Part shown: positions 16,824 to 24,297 of the stretch, one piece after another | Layout of the letters: every line of letters starts with the position of its first letter | Numbering within the stretch: the stretch's first letter is position 1 | DNA from: Muribaculaceae bacterium | GTDB taxonomy: Bacteria > Bacteroidota > Bacteroidia > Bacteroidales > Muribaculaceae | Reading direction: 5' to 3' | NCBI GenBank assembly: GCA_029052265.1 | Contig: JAIDJJ010000217.1 | Coordinates: forward strand, 1-32,050 | Length of the DNA: 32,050 nt | The notes under the pieces: generated by a model | Told to the model about the DNA's origin: nothing | Database searches by the model: none | Seen by the model: only the letters and a program-made list of their open reading frames with translations | Program-made: the position numbers and the translations under genes

Positions 16824-17503
16824 TAAGACCTTTTCCTTCCGAATTTAGCACATTTGGGAGAAAAAGCGATTGTCACGCAACATCCTTCGGATTCGTAGCA
16901 GTAGAGTTGCATATCTATCGGTGAGTCGTATTCCGGGATAGACAGGACAGCTTTCCCGATAACCGGTTCCGGAGCCCCCGGCAGATTCATCATCCGGTCA
17001 ATCACCGGAAGTTTTTCTATGGTAATATTATTGCAGAAATCAAGCCCCGGGGTCATTGCCGCTTTATAGAGTGCCTCTTTTGCCGTCCAGGCTATAATAT
17101 TAGACTCAAGGTCGTCTTCATTTATAAAACCTTTCTCTTTATCGGAAAGGAATTTATCGCGCACTTTGATTACCTGTGTACGGTCGAGCTTTTCGGCATC
17201 GATCCCGAGGGCGGTGCGCCGGGAGAATCTCGACAGGTCAGCTTCGGGAGTTTTGGGCAATGTGGCTACAGCGAGAAGATGGCATGTATGTGTCAAAGAT
17301 ATTCTGGATGTCTCGCCAAAAAGGAAAGGGGCGCCGTTGGCGAAATGTCCGATTTCCCTGAATCCGTCAATCCCGTTTTCACAATATATCTGCATAGCCA
17401 TTTCTCTCCAAAGTTTCCCGGATTTTTCTTCCATTCCGGAGACTTCTTCCACTTTTATCCCGACGGGGGTGGGATGGCGCCAATATACAAATTCTGTTTC
17501 CAT
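16823..17503 (-). CDS. 4'-phosphopantetheinyl transferase superfamily protein
   Basis: The 226-residue protein carries the family signatures LGIDAEKL (Asp102 and Glu104, Mg2+ ligands) and WTAKEALYK (Trp139, Lys142, Glu143, Lys147). It has the two-lobed length of Sfp/AcpT-type transferases, which move the 4'-phosphopantetheine arm of CoA to carrier-protein serines. It is cytosolic. It begins 12 bp after the gldE stop, so the two genes are one unit. The carrier protein served cannot be named; fatty-acid or polyketide/aryl-polyene ACPs are possible. Its stop TAG (16825-16823) is made of the outermost base of the MITE-like element and the adjacent target sequence; the stop would also be TAG without the insertion. 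Confidence 0.88.
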   Translation of the reverse strand: METEFVYWRHPTPVGIKVEEVSGMEEKSGKLWREMAMQIYCENGIDGFREIGHFANGAPFLFGETSRISLTHTCHLLAVATLPKTPEADLSRFSRRTALGIDAEKLDRTQVIKVRDKFLSDKEKGFINEDDLESNIIAWTAKEALYKAAMTPGLDFCNNITIEKLPVIDRMMNLPGAPEPVIGKAVLSIPEYDSPIDMQLYCYESEGCCVTIAFSPKCAKFGRKRS

Positions 17504-17515
17504 GTTTCAATATTA

Positions 17516-18880
17516 TTATTCGTTGGAATCTTTTTCCGAAACGGATAGTGTGACCTTCACTTTTGTAATCCTGTGGCGGTCAATCTGGGTGACCTGGAAA
17601 CGGCAAGGTTCACGCTCGAGGCATTCTTTGAGAGTGGGGAAATCGCCTTTTATTTCAAGGAGAAGACCTGCCAAGGTTTCCGCCTCTCCGCAGTCGCCGA
17701 GTTGCTCTTCTTCAATCCCGACAATATGGCAAAAATCGCCCAACGGGATTTTTGCATCGAAAATATATGTATTGGCATTGATTTTTTTGTAGAAAGATGT
17801 CGATTCATCATATTCGTCATCAATTTCGCCTACAATTTCTTCAATAATGTCTTCAAGCGTCACCATTCCCTGAGTGCCTCCGTATTCATCCACCACTATG
17901 GCTATGTGAATTTTTTTCTTGCGGAAATCTTCAAGCAGGTCATCAATCATTCTTGACTCCGGCACGAAATAAGGCTCGCGCAACAATGTCTGCCAACGGA
18001 AGGAATCTCCCTGTTTCCCAATATAGGGAAGAAGGTCTTTTGAATACAGGATTCCTCGGATTGTATCCTGTGACGTGTCGTAGACAGGTATGCGTGAAAA
18101 TCCGGATTTAAGGATAACGTCCATTGCCTCGCTCCAGGTGTCGTGGTATTCAATAGCTGTGATGTCGACACGGGAGATCATAATGTCGCTAACCTCTTTC
18201 TCTCCGAAAGAAAGAATACCTTCAAGCATCTCCTTGTCTTGACCTTCCTTTATGTCAGAGATCTGCAAAGCCTTTTCAAGTTCGTCAGTCGACAGGTTTT
18301 CATTTTTCTTTGTCACTATTTTGTTGACAATATACGAAGACCTGACCATCATCTTGGCGAGAGGTGCGGTGATGCGGTAAAGAAATTTCAATCCTCCGGA
18401 TGCAAATTTCACCCATTTGACAGTGCGGCTGCGAGCCATGAGTTTTGGAAAAATCTCTCCGAAAAGCAACAGCAGGAAAGTGAGGAGCACAGTCTGCAGG
18501 AGGAAGTCTACAACAGAATTGTTGAAAGAAGCTACCTGATTTATAGCATAGCTGAGCACCACAACCATGGTGATGTTGACAAGGTTGTTGGATATTAATA
18601 TCGTGGCAAGCAGACGCTCGCTGTTGTGCAAAAGGAAGCATGCGTTTTTTGCTTGCCGGGATTCCTCTTCCCTGAGGTCCTCGATATCGGTTGCAGTAAG
18701 TCCAAAGTATGCAATCTCGCTGCCGGAGACAAATGCCGATATTATCAGGCAAAGTGCTGCAACAAAAATAAGTGTTCCCCACGACACCCAGTTCTCGGGT
18801 GTATGCAGATCTATCATCTGCGAAAGCAATATCAAAAGGGAAACGGTGGGTGTAGAAGATGGTAAAGGGTCAGTATCCAA
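17516..18880 (-). CDS. gldE: GldE-type DUF21/CBS/CorC membrane protein
   Basis: The protein (454 aa) has an N-terminal DUF21 (CNNM) membrane domain of about residues 33-190 with four hydrophobic segments ('LCLIISAFVSGSEIAYFGL' is diagnostic), a CBS pair of about residues 225-350 ('DIMISRVDI', 'SRIPVYDTS', 'IAIVVDEYGGTQGMVTLEDIIEEIVGEI'), and a CorC/HlyC transporter-associated domain to the end. In gliding Bacteroidota the gldE homologue supports gliding, but it is also kept in non-motile relatives, so a role in metal/ion homeostasis is more likely here. The reading starts at TTG 18880, about 20 nt after the predicted transcription start; ATG 18817 (residue 22) is a possible alternative. It has its own promoter and is followed by a phosphopantetheinyl transferase. 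Confidence 0.87.
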   Translation of the reverse strand: MDTDPLPSSTPTVSLLILLSQMIDLHTPENWVSWGTLIFVAALCLIISAFVSGSEIAYFGLTATDIEDLREEESRQAKNACFLLHNSERLLATILISNNLVNITMVVVLSYAINQVASFNNSVVDFLLQTVLLTFLLLLFGEIFPKLMARSRTVKWVKFASGGLKFLYRITAPLAKMMVRSSYIVNKIVTKKNENLSTDELEKALQISDIKEGQDKEMLEGILSFGEKEVSDIMISRVDITAIEYHDTWSEAMDVILKSGFSRIPVYDTSQDTIRGILYSKDLLPYIGKQGDSFRWQTLLREPYFVPESRMIDDLLEDFRKKKIHIAIVVDEYGGTQGMVTLEDIIEEIVGEIDDEYDESTSFYKKINANTYIFDAKIPLGDFCHIVGIEEEQLGDCGEAETLAGLLLEIKGDFPTLKECLEREPCRFQVTQIDRHRITKVKVTLSVSEKDSNE

Positions 18881-18906
18881 AATATGGGAGTGTTGGTTTT
18901 ATTTTG

Positions 18907-18938
18907 CAAAGTTAATTGTTTGGCACGATATATCCAAA
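18907..18938 (-). promoter_or_regulatory. Consensus Bacteroides promoter for gldE
   Basis: On the minus strand TTTG (18938-18935), a 20-nt spacer and TAACTTTG (18914-18907) match both elements of the Bacteroides sigma-ABfr promoter exactly. It lies between the addA stop and the gldE start, and implies transcription from about position 18900. Confidence 0.8.
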
Positions 18939-18954
18939 TACTCTCAAAAGTCGT

Positions 18955-21900
18955 TTACACTTCCGAGAGTTTGTTTCCTCGTACATACCATAAATATCCC
19001 TTTACATCGCGGATCCCTGATGATTCTTGAAATGCGCTTATATAGTTTCTTACCTGTCTTCTGTAGGTTTTGTCGTAGGAGTCTGAGCCGAACTTATAAT
19101 CAAGTATTATAGCTTTCTTTCTGTCGGGAGAGATCATGATTCTGTCAGGACGGCGGTCGGATGAATGGGGAATAAGGACAGGACGTTCGTTGAGAACTTT
19201 CCAATTGCCGTCAAACCAATCTTTCACCTCCTCTTTCGAGAGAAGTTCAGCCAGCCACTTTCCCCAGGTTTCTTCTTGTTGGCGCGTTATGAGCCCCCGT
19301 GTCTTCAGGGATAGAAGAGCTTTTGGAAGATCTTCCGCAGTATATACCATTCCCATGACTGAATGCAGCAGATTCCCTTCAGAGCGGGGATCTGTGTCGG
19401 CAGCTTCCGGAGAGACAGTCGATGTGTCGGGATCTGAATCTTCTTCACTTGTTTCAAGAATGGTGTCGGCACTGAGGAGAGGGCTTGCCGGTGTGTCGCT
19501 TTCTACATATTGAAGAATGGACGGACTGCTGTCCACTCCGTATTCTTCTATGACCAGTTCATCTGCGGAGGGGGATTGCCCTGCGAAAGTGTCTGTCTTT
19601 TTGATAATTTCCGGTTTCTCTCCGAAGGATAAAATGTCAAAAGAGTCGTTCCAGTGTGAAAGTCCGCATGGGAGCATACAGTCAGATTCCTTACAATCTT
19701 GATATTTAAGGAGATAATTGTCGGAGTCCCCGCAGATCTCTTTCAGATAATGACCGATCCCTGTATCCGGACGCTTTGGCATTTTGGTGATGATGTATAG
19801 CTCGCTTACCGCACGGGTAAACGCGACGTAGATCGAGTTTAGCCTGTCCATCATGTAGAGATCGAAATATCTTAGATATATTTGTGCATGTTCTGTCTTT
19901 TCAAGTGCCGGAGTGGTCTCTATGGGGATGAATGGCGGCAATCCGGCTCCACTGAAACATGATGCAGGACGCACCCATCGCCATTCCGATTTTCTCAATG
20001 GAGTGAGTGATGCTGTGGCGAACGGCATTATCACGCATTTAAATTCAAGCCCCTTGGCTTTGTGCACTGTCATTATCTGCACGGCATCGGTGCCTTCCGG
20101 GGAGGATATCGACCGGTCTTTACCTTTGGAATCCCACCAATTGAGAAAGGAAGCGACATCGGCAGCGTATCTTTCGCAGTATTCAAGCACCATGTCTTGC
20201 AGGGCTGCAATGAATACTGCCTGTGAACGGCGGAGATTTTCGGGTACGAAATTTTCGGTTATCGCTTCAATCAGAGCCGGGAGTGCCACAGTCTGCATGG
20301 TAGACAGCATCCTGTTGATGGCTTCTTCTGGCGAATCTTCTTTAAGAAATCCGGAAATCTGTTCTGATACACTTTGATCAGGATGGCGCAGGGAATAGAA
20401 ACTGAAATTCGATCTGATTTCATCCCAGTTGTGATGAGCGTCAGCTTCCGCATCCGCATCAATTTCTTTCAGGGATGCCCCCCATATAAGTTTGCGCAAA
20501 ACACTTATGATTATACCGACCGCTTCGGCAGAGGATACGAGCAAAGATTCCTCACTGATGAAATCAATCTTGCGTTCGTTTTCGGCTAAGGTTGCATTGT
20601 ATGCCACGATTGCCGTTATAACGTCTTTCCCGAGTTGGTTTGTGTCGACCAGGAGAGCGATGTCCCGGCAGCTGTAGCCTCTGGAGAGTAATGATGTTAT
20701 AAGGGAGCCGATTCCGTCAAGGGGAGAAGACTCCTCATTGCACTCTTCGTTGCCTTCAGGAGAAGCGGCGGCACTGTCAAGGAAACGTATCTCGACATAC
20801 CCTTTCTCTTCTCTGTGGCTTGGATACTGCACCACGTTTTCATACAAATCCTGGAAATCGAGAGTCCCTTTCCCGAGATCAGAAATTTTCTCTACAAGAG
20901 CTTTGAAGAAAAAATTGTTAAATTCCACGATTCTTCTGTCAGAGCGCCAGTTGGTGTTCTCTTTTCTGCTCATTCCGGCAGCTATATGGCGCGGAAAGGC
21001 ATCCGGAACGCTTGTGGTGATCAGGGAGGGGTCGGCGTTGCGGAATCTGTAGATGCTTTGTTTTGCATCCCCGATAATAAGGTTATCTTGTCCCCGGCTG
21101 TCGTTTTCAGCCAGCAACGGATATAGATTGTCCCATTGCATCCGGGATGTGTCCTGAAATTCGTCAATAAGATAATGATTTATTGCCGTTCCAAGTCTTT
21201 CATATATAAAAGGGGTGTCGTCTTCGCCTATGATCCTTTTTAGCATGGAGTTTGTCTCGCCGAGCTGAATCATGTTGTTGGATTCAAGATACTCCAGCAT
21301 TTTCTTTCTTGCTTCCCCAAGCAGCCCGAGATAGGGCAGAAGCGGAGCGTATGCGCACCAGTGGCACCATTCTTTTGATTCCCTCCGTTCAAGCCAGATG
21401 GAATATGCTTCATACATGATCGCGGCGGTACGGTTGATTTCCGGCGCGAGAGTGGAAGACACCCCTTTTTTCAGCAACGGTTTGGAATCGGTTACAGAGA
21501 GGGGTTTGAAAGGAGGTTTGGTGGAAGTGTCGTTGAAATTAAGCAGTGGCAATTTGCGGATATGAGAATCAAACCATCTTTGGCAATGTTCTTTAGGGTC
21601 GAGTCCGGCTTTTCTCAACAATGCAGTGAGCCGTGAGCAGTTTTCCTGCGCTTCTTCAAGGGCTTCTCGCAAAGGGGCTTCCATCTGTTTTTTCAGAGCA
21701 ATATAAGCCTTGGCAAGAGGATCGTGGTCCGTGTCAGAATCGAAGTAGCCGTCCAATTCTTTCCTCACTCCTTTAAATTCCTCGCTTTCGAGCCGTTGTA
21801 TAGACCGCCGCAGGCGCGAGTAGATAGATTGCGGTGTTTCACTTTTTTGGAACACGTTCCACTGCGATCCGGCAGATGCGGCTTCGTCAACAAGAAGTCT

Positions 21901-22458
21901 CAGCCACATTGATGCCGATGATCCTTGTTTACCTTGATTATTGACAGTGTCGAGAGTAGCGTCGATTGCCGCCGTTGCAAGGTAGTCGGTGTCGATTTCT
22001 ACCTGATATGAGTCATTCAGGTTTGATTCATATGCAAAAGTCCTTAATATTGATTGAAAGAATGAGTCGATTGTCGATACCCTGAATGCCGAATAGTCGT
22101 TCAGAAGGGCGGAGAGGGCTTCTTTGCAGGCTATGCCGATGTTCCGGGGAGAAGTGTCGAGGTCGGAGGCGAAATCTTTCAGGTAAGCTACAGACGCCAG
22201 CAATTCCGGGGTTACAGGTTCATCCGCAGCCCGGGACAGATCAGCAAGTTTCGCGACGATACGTTGTTTCATTTCGTTTGTCGCCTTGTTGGTAAAAGTG
22301 ATGGCGAGGATTCTTCCGAGTCCGTCGGCAATTTCACGAGGATTACGCAGACGCCATGGTTTCCCGTCTTCTTTTATGGCGATGAGAAACCAGATGAATT
22401 TTTTAGCAAGCGTGAAGGTCTTTCCCGATCCTGCGGATGCGCGTTGTAACTGTAGCAA
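18955..22458 (-). CDS. addA: AddA-type UvrD helicase with C-terminal PD-(D/E)XK nuclease
   Basis: The 1167-residue protein starts LQLQRASAGSGKTFTL with Walker A Lys13, has 'ILAITFTNKATNEMKQRI' (motif Ia), LIDEFQDTS (Walker B, Asp432-Glu433), 'IIGDAKQSIYRFRNADP' (motif III), 'VQIMTVHKAKGLEF' (motif V) and 'SIYVAFTRA' (motif VI). The C-terminus carries a nuclease core: LLHSVMG, Asp1105 in RPDRIM and Asp1120-Tyr-Lys1122 in ILDYKFG. This is the layout of AddA/RecB-like subunits that process double-strand breaks. The start codon is TTG 22458; no ATG lies in frame before the upstream stop, and the N-terminus fits the family. The acidic Ser-rich stretch around residues 985-1050 links helicase and nuclease parts. 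No addB neighbour is present. Confidence 0.92.
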   Translation of the reverse strand: MLQLQRASAGSGKTFTLAKKFIWFLIAIKEDGKPWRLRNPREIADGLGRILAITFTNKATNEMKQRIVAKLADLSRAADEPVTPELLASVAYLKDFASDLDTSPRNIGIACKEALSALLNDYSAFRVSTIDSFFQSILRTFAYESNLNDSYQVEIDTDYLATAAIDATLDTVNNQGKQGSSASMWLRLLVDEAASAGSQWNVFQKSETPQSIYSRLRRSIQRLESEEFKGVRKELDGYFDSDTDHDPLAKAYIALKKQMEAPLREALEEAQENCSRLTALLRKAGLDPKEHCQRWFDSHIRKLPLLNFNDTSTKPPFKPLSVTDSKPLLKKGVSSTLAPEINRTAAIMYEAYSIWLERRESKEWCHWCAYAPLLPYLGLLGEARKKMLEYLESNNMIQLGETNSMLKRIIGEDDTPFIYERLGTAINHYLIDEFQDTSRMQWDNLYPLLAENDSRGQDNLIIGDAKQSIYRFRNADPSLITTSVPDAFPRHIAAGMSRKENTNWRSDRRIVEFNNFFFKALVEKISDLGKGTLDFQDLYENVVQYPSHREEKGYVEIRFLDSAAASPEGNEECNEESSPLDGIGSLITSLLSRGYSCRDIALLVDTNQLGKDVITAIVAYNATLAENERKIDFISEESLLVSSAEAVGIIISVLRKLIWGASLKEIDADAEADAHHNWDEIRSNFSFYSLRHPDQSVSEQISGFLKEDSPEEAINRMLSTMQTVALPALIEAITENFVPENLRRSQAVFIAALQDMVLEYCERYAADVASFLNWWDSKGKDRSISSPEGTDAVQIMTVHKAKGLEFKCVIMPFATASLTPLRKSEWRWVRPASCFSGAGLPPFIPIETTPALEKTEHAQIYLRYFDLYMMDRLNSIYVAFTRAVSELYIITKMPKRPDTGIGHYLKEICGDSDNYLLKYQDCKESDCMLPCGLSHWNDSFDILSFGEKPEIIKKTDTFAGQSPSADELVIEEYGVDSSPSILQYVESDTPASPLLSADTILETSEEDSDPDTSTVSPEAADTDPRSEGNLLHSVMGMVYTAEDLPKALLSLKTRGLITRQQEETWGKWLAELLSKEEVKDWFDGNWKVLNERPVLIPHSSDRRPDRIMISPDRKKAIILDYKFGSDSYDKTYRRQVRNYISAFQESSGIRDVKGYLWYVRGNKLSEV

Positions 22459-22499
22459 AGTGAATAGAAATTTAAAAGCTGACTTAATTCATTTATAGA

Positions 22500-22547
22500 A
22501 ATTTAGCCGGCTAAATTCTTTAAATAATTCTTAAAAATTTAGCCGGC
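22500..22547. repeat. Nested palindrome between yciH and addA
   Basis: AATTTAGCCGGCTAAATT (22500-22517) is a perfect 18-bp palindrome. AATTTAGCCGGC recurs at 22536-22547, in direct orientation with the first copy 36 bp away and inverted relative to GCCGGCTAAATT (22506-22517). The second arrangement can form a 12-bp hairpin with an 18-nt loop. It lies 8-55 bp beyond the yciH stop on the minus strand and 41-90 bp before the addA start, so it may be a terminator/attenuator or an operator with two half-site pairs. Confidence 0.6.
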
Positions 22548-22554
22548 ATCAGGT

Positions 22555-22893
22555 TTAGTTAGCCTTGTAGCCAAGATTTCTCAGAGTGGCAATGACATCG
22601 TTTTTCCGGTCTCCTTGAATAAGGATCTCACCCCCGCGGGCGCTTCCGCCGGTTCCTAGTTTCTGCTTGAGTGTTTTGGCGAGCTCTTCAAGTTCTTTGT
22701 CAGAGCCGGAAAATCCTTCAATTATGGTTGCGGTTTTCCCTTTTCGACCCTTTCGGTCGATTAAAACTTTGAGAGGGGATGCTTTGCCGTTGTCAGAGGG
22801 TTGGCTTTCCTGTGGCGTGTCGGGTGTGTTGTCAACAGGGATGGCGCCCGACTCCATAAGTGCTCCGAGTTTGTCTTTCCAGTCGATGTCCAT
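22555..22893 (-). CDS. yciH: SUI1/YciH-family translation initiation factor
   Basis: The 112-residue protein has a variable polar N-terminus (residues 1-40) and a C-terminal eIF1/SUI1 domain ('LKVLIDRKGRKGKTATIIEG', 'ELAKTLKQKLGTGGSARGGEILIQGD'), matching bacterial YciH. The family in bacteria influences start-site fidelity and initiation in vitro. The cell role is unsettled. Its start lies one base after the porin stop (TGA 22897-22895), so translation is very likely coupled to the porin gene. The stop is followed by the nested palindrome and addA. Confidence 0.9.
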   Translation of the reverse strand: MDIDWKDKLGALMESGAIPVDNTPDTPQESQPSDNGKASPLKVLIDRKGRKGKTATIIEGFSGSDKELEELAKTLKQKLGTGGSARGGEILIQGDRKNDVIATLRNLGYKAN

Positions 22894-22894
22894 G

Positions 22895-24046
22895 TCAGAA
22901 AAGTAGCATCAGACGAGCCTGAAACCCGTTAAGGGTCATGGGGTCATGCCCTTCCCGGTCCCACACATGAGTGTAGGTATAGTTCAGACGTCCGGTGATA
23001 TAAGGATTAAAATAATAGTTGAAAGTCACGTTAAAACTGTTGCTTCTGCCCCCCCATATGTTGGCTTTCGCATCAGACAGTGTCGCGTAGTTATAATCAA
23101 GAACGCATTCGAGGGTCTTGTTTTTGGGGTTGGAGACAAGAGCAGTCGAGGATACGTAAGAATATCTGTCGCCGAAAATAATTCCCCTCAGGGTTGCATA
23201 ACACCCCTGTGCCCTGAACGCGTTGAGTCCCTGGCGTCTGTTTATCTGTTGGAAAAAATATTGAGATTCCAGCGCGAGTCTGTCATAAGACAGGAGCAAT
23301 TCGGGCGAAAGTTTGAAAAGGTTCTTCGAATTGCCGACAGTTGTGCCGATTGCCTCGACCTGTGCCACCTTGGTGGGGAAATTGGCGGAAATTGCAAAGC
23401 CGTCATGGATGTCTTCATTCCCCACAATATGTCTCTGCGGGGTGGAGAAGCCTCCGCTTATGCCCGCCTGAATAACCGGGCGGTCTTCCCGAGCGTTTCT
23501 CCATACAAGCCTTGTGAGAAGACCGTAACCCTGCTGGTTGAACAGCGGAGCGTTCATTATTTCAGTTCTGGCGCTTGATTCGACATGCGCGCTGACAGCT
23601 CCGAAAAAATGTTTTGAATAATTCACATACATCGCACCCATCTGAAGGCTTGGAGTGAAAAGGGCATTTGCAAGCGGCTGCTCGAATGTGCTTTTCATTG
23701 AAAGGGAAGTTGCGTGCAATCCGAACTGATGAATGAAATTGCCGAAGCGAATTGAACTATGGTCGTTGAATCCGTATTCTATCCACATGTTGCGTAGTCC
23801 GACTTTTGCATATGCATAACAGGCATCGATAGAGGCTGACCATTTTCCATATTTGAATTTCGCTCCGAGTCTGACTTCCGGAATGGCAACCCCGTCAGGA
23901 AACATGTCTTTCTGTGGGGATGCATACAACGCCCCGTCCATCAGGATTCTTCCTGATGGAGACACCTGCAGCTTCGGGCTGTCGTCAGCAGATATTGCAG
24001 ATGAGGAAAGAAGCGAGAGGAGTGCAAAAAGAAATTTTGCTTTCAT
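22895..24046 (-). CDS. Outer-membrane porin, OprO/P-like
   Basis: The 383-residue protein has a signal peptide (residues 1-19, cleavage near ISA|D), then a beta-barrel of alternating strands ('PEVRLGAKFKYGKWSASIDACYAYAKVGLRNMWIEYGF', 'SSIRFGNFIHQFGLHATS', 'NVTFNYYFNPYITGRLNYTYTHVW'), and ends QARLMLLF with C-terminal Phe. The overall layout resembles the phosphate-selective porin O/P family, which is common in Bacteroidota. Whether it passes phosphate is not shown: the cluster of Arg/Lys in loops typical of OprP was not verified. The next gene, yciH, begins one base after the stop. A 251-bp gap upstream carries its regulatory DNA, but no clear -7 box was recognised there. Confidence 0.78.
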   Translation of the reverse strand: MKAKFLFALLSLLSSSAISADDSPKLQVSPSGRILMDGALYASPQKDMFPDGVAIPEVRLGAKFKYGKWSASIDACYAYAKVGLRNMWIEYGFNDHSSIRFGNFIHQFGLHATSLSMKSTFEQPLANALFTPSLQMGAMYVNYSKHFFGAVSAHVESSARTEIMNAPLFNQQGYGLLTRLVWRNAREDRPVIQAGISGGFSTPQRHIVGNEDIHDGFAISANFPTKVAQVEAIGTTVGNSKNLFKLSPELLLSYDRLALESQYFFQQINRRQGLNAFRAQGCYATLRGIIFGDRYSYVSSTALVSNPKNKTLECVLDYNYATLSDAKANIWGGRSNSFNVTFNYYFNPYITGRLNYTYTHVWDREGHDPMTLNGFQARLMLLF

Positions 24047-24220
24047 TTGAGTGATGATTTGGGATTCAGTTGCAGTTTAATCTTTCCCCGGATCTGAACC
24101 TGCTTGATGCGAGATGTTCAAATGGAAAGTTTAAACCGGCATGGGAATAATATTTAAAGTTCAAATTCAGTGCTGTTATTGCAAAACGCGCCTTTAGAAT
24201 AAAGCTGTTTGACCACTCCA
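24047..24220 (-). other. Upstream region of the porin gene; nothing recognisable
   Basis: This AT-rich non-coding stretch must contain the promoter of the porin-yciH unit. On the minus strand I find TAAACTTT near 24150, only a partial -7 match with no matching -33 element. No RNA gene, small open frame or repeat was recognised. It is followed by the 40-bp palindrome. Confidence 0.35.
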
Positions 24221-24260
24221 TAAATCCAAGGGTAGCGTCGCGACGCTACCCTTGGATTTA
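24221..24260. repeat. Perfect 40-bp palindrome, terminator or REP-like
   Basis: The 20-base arm TAAATCCAAGGGTAGCGTCG (24221-24240) is followed directly by its exact complement (24241-24260). It can form an 18-bp hairpin with a 4-nt loop. It lies 37 bp beyond the stop of the thioredoxin-fold gene on the minus strand and could terminate its transcript. The GC-rich centre GGGTAGCGTC/GACGCTACCC resembles short interspersed bacterial repeats more than a simple terminator, and no T-run follows. Confidence 0.75.
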
Positions 24261-24297
24261 AAAGATAAGCAATTGTGTCTGTTTCCCCGTTTCAGAG

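Noticed and set aside
17166..17792. 208-codon open frame on the + strand across the transferase and gldE genes
   Set aside because: It spans two genes with clear catalytic motifs on the minus strand and has no recognisable content.
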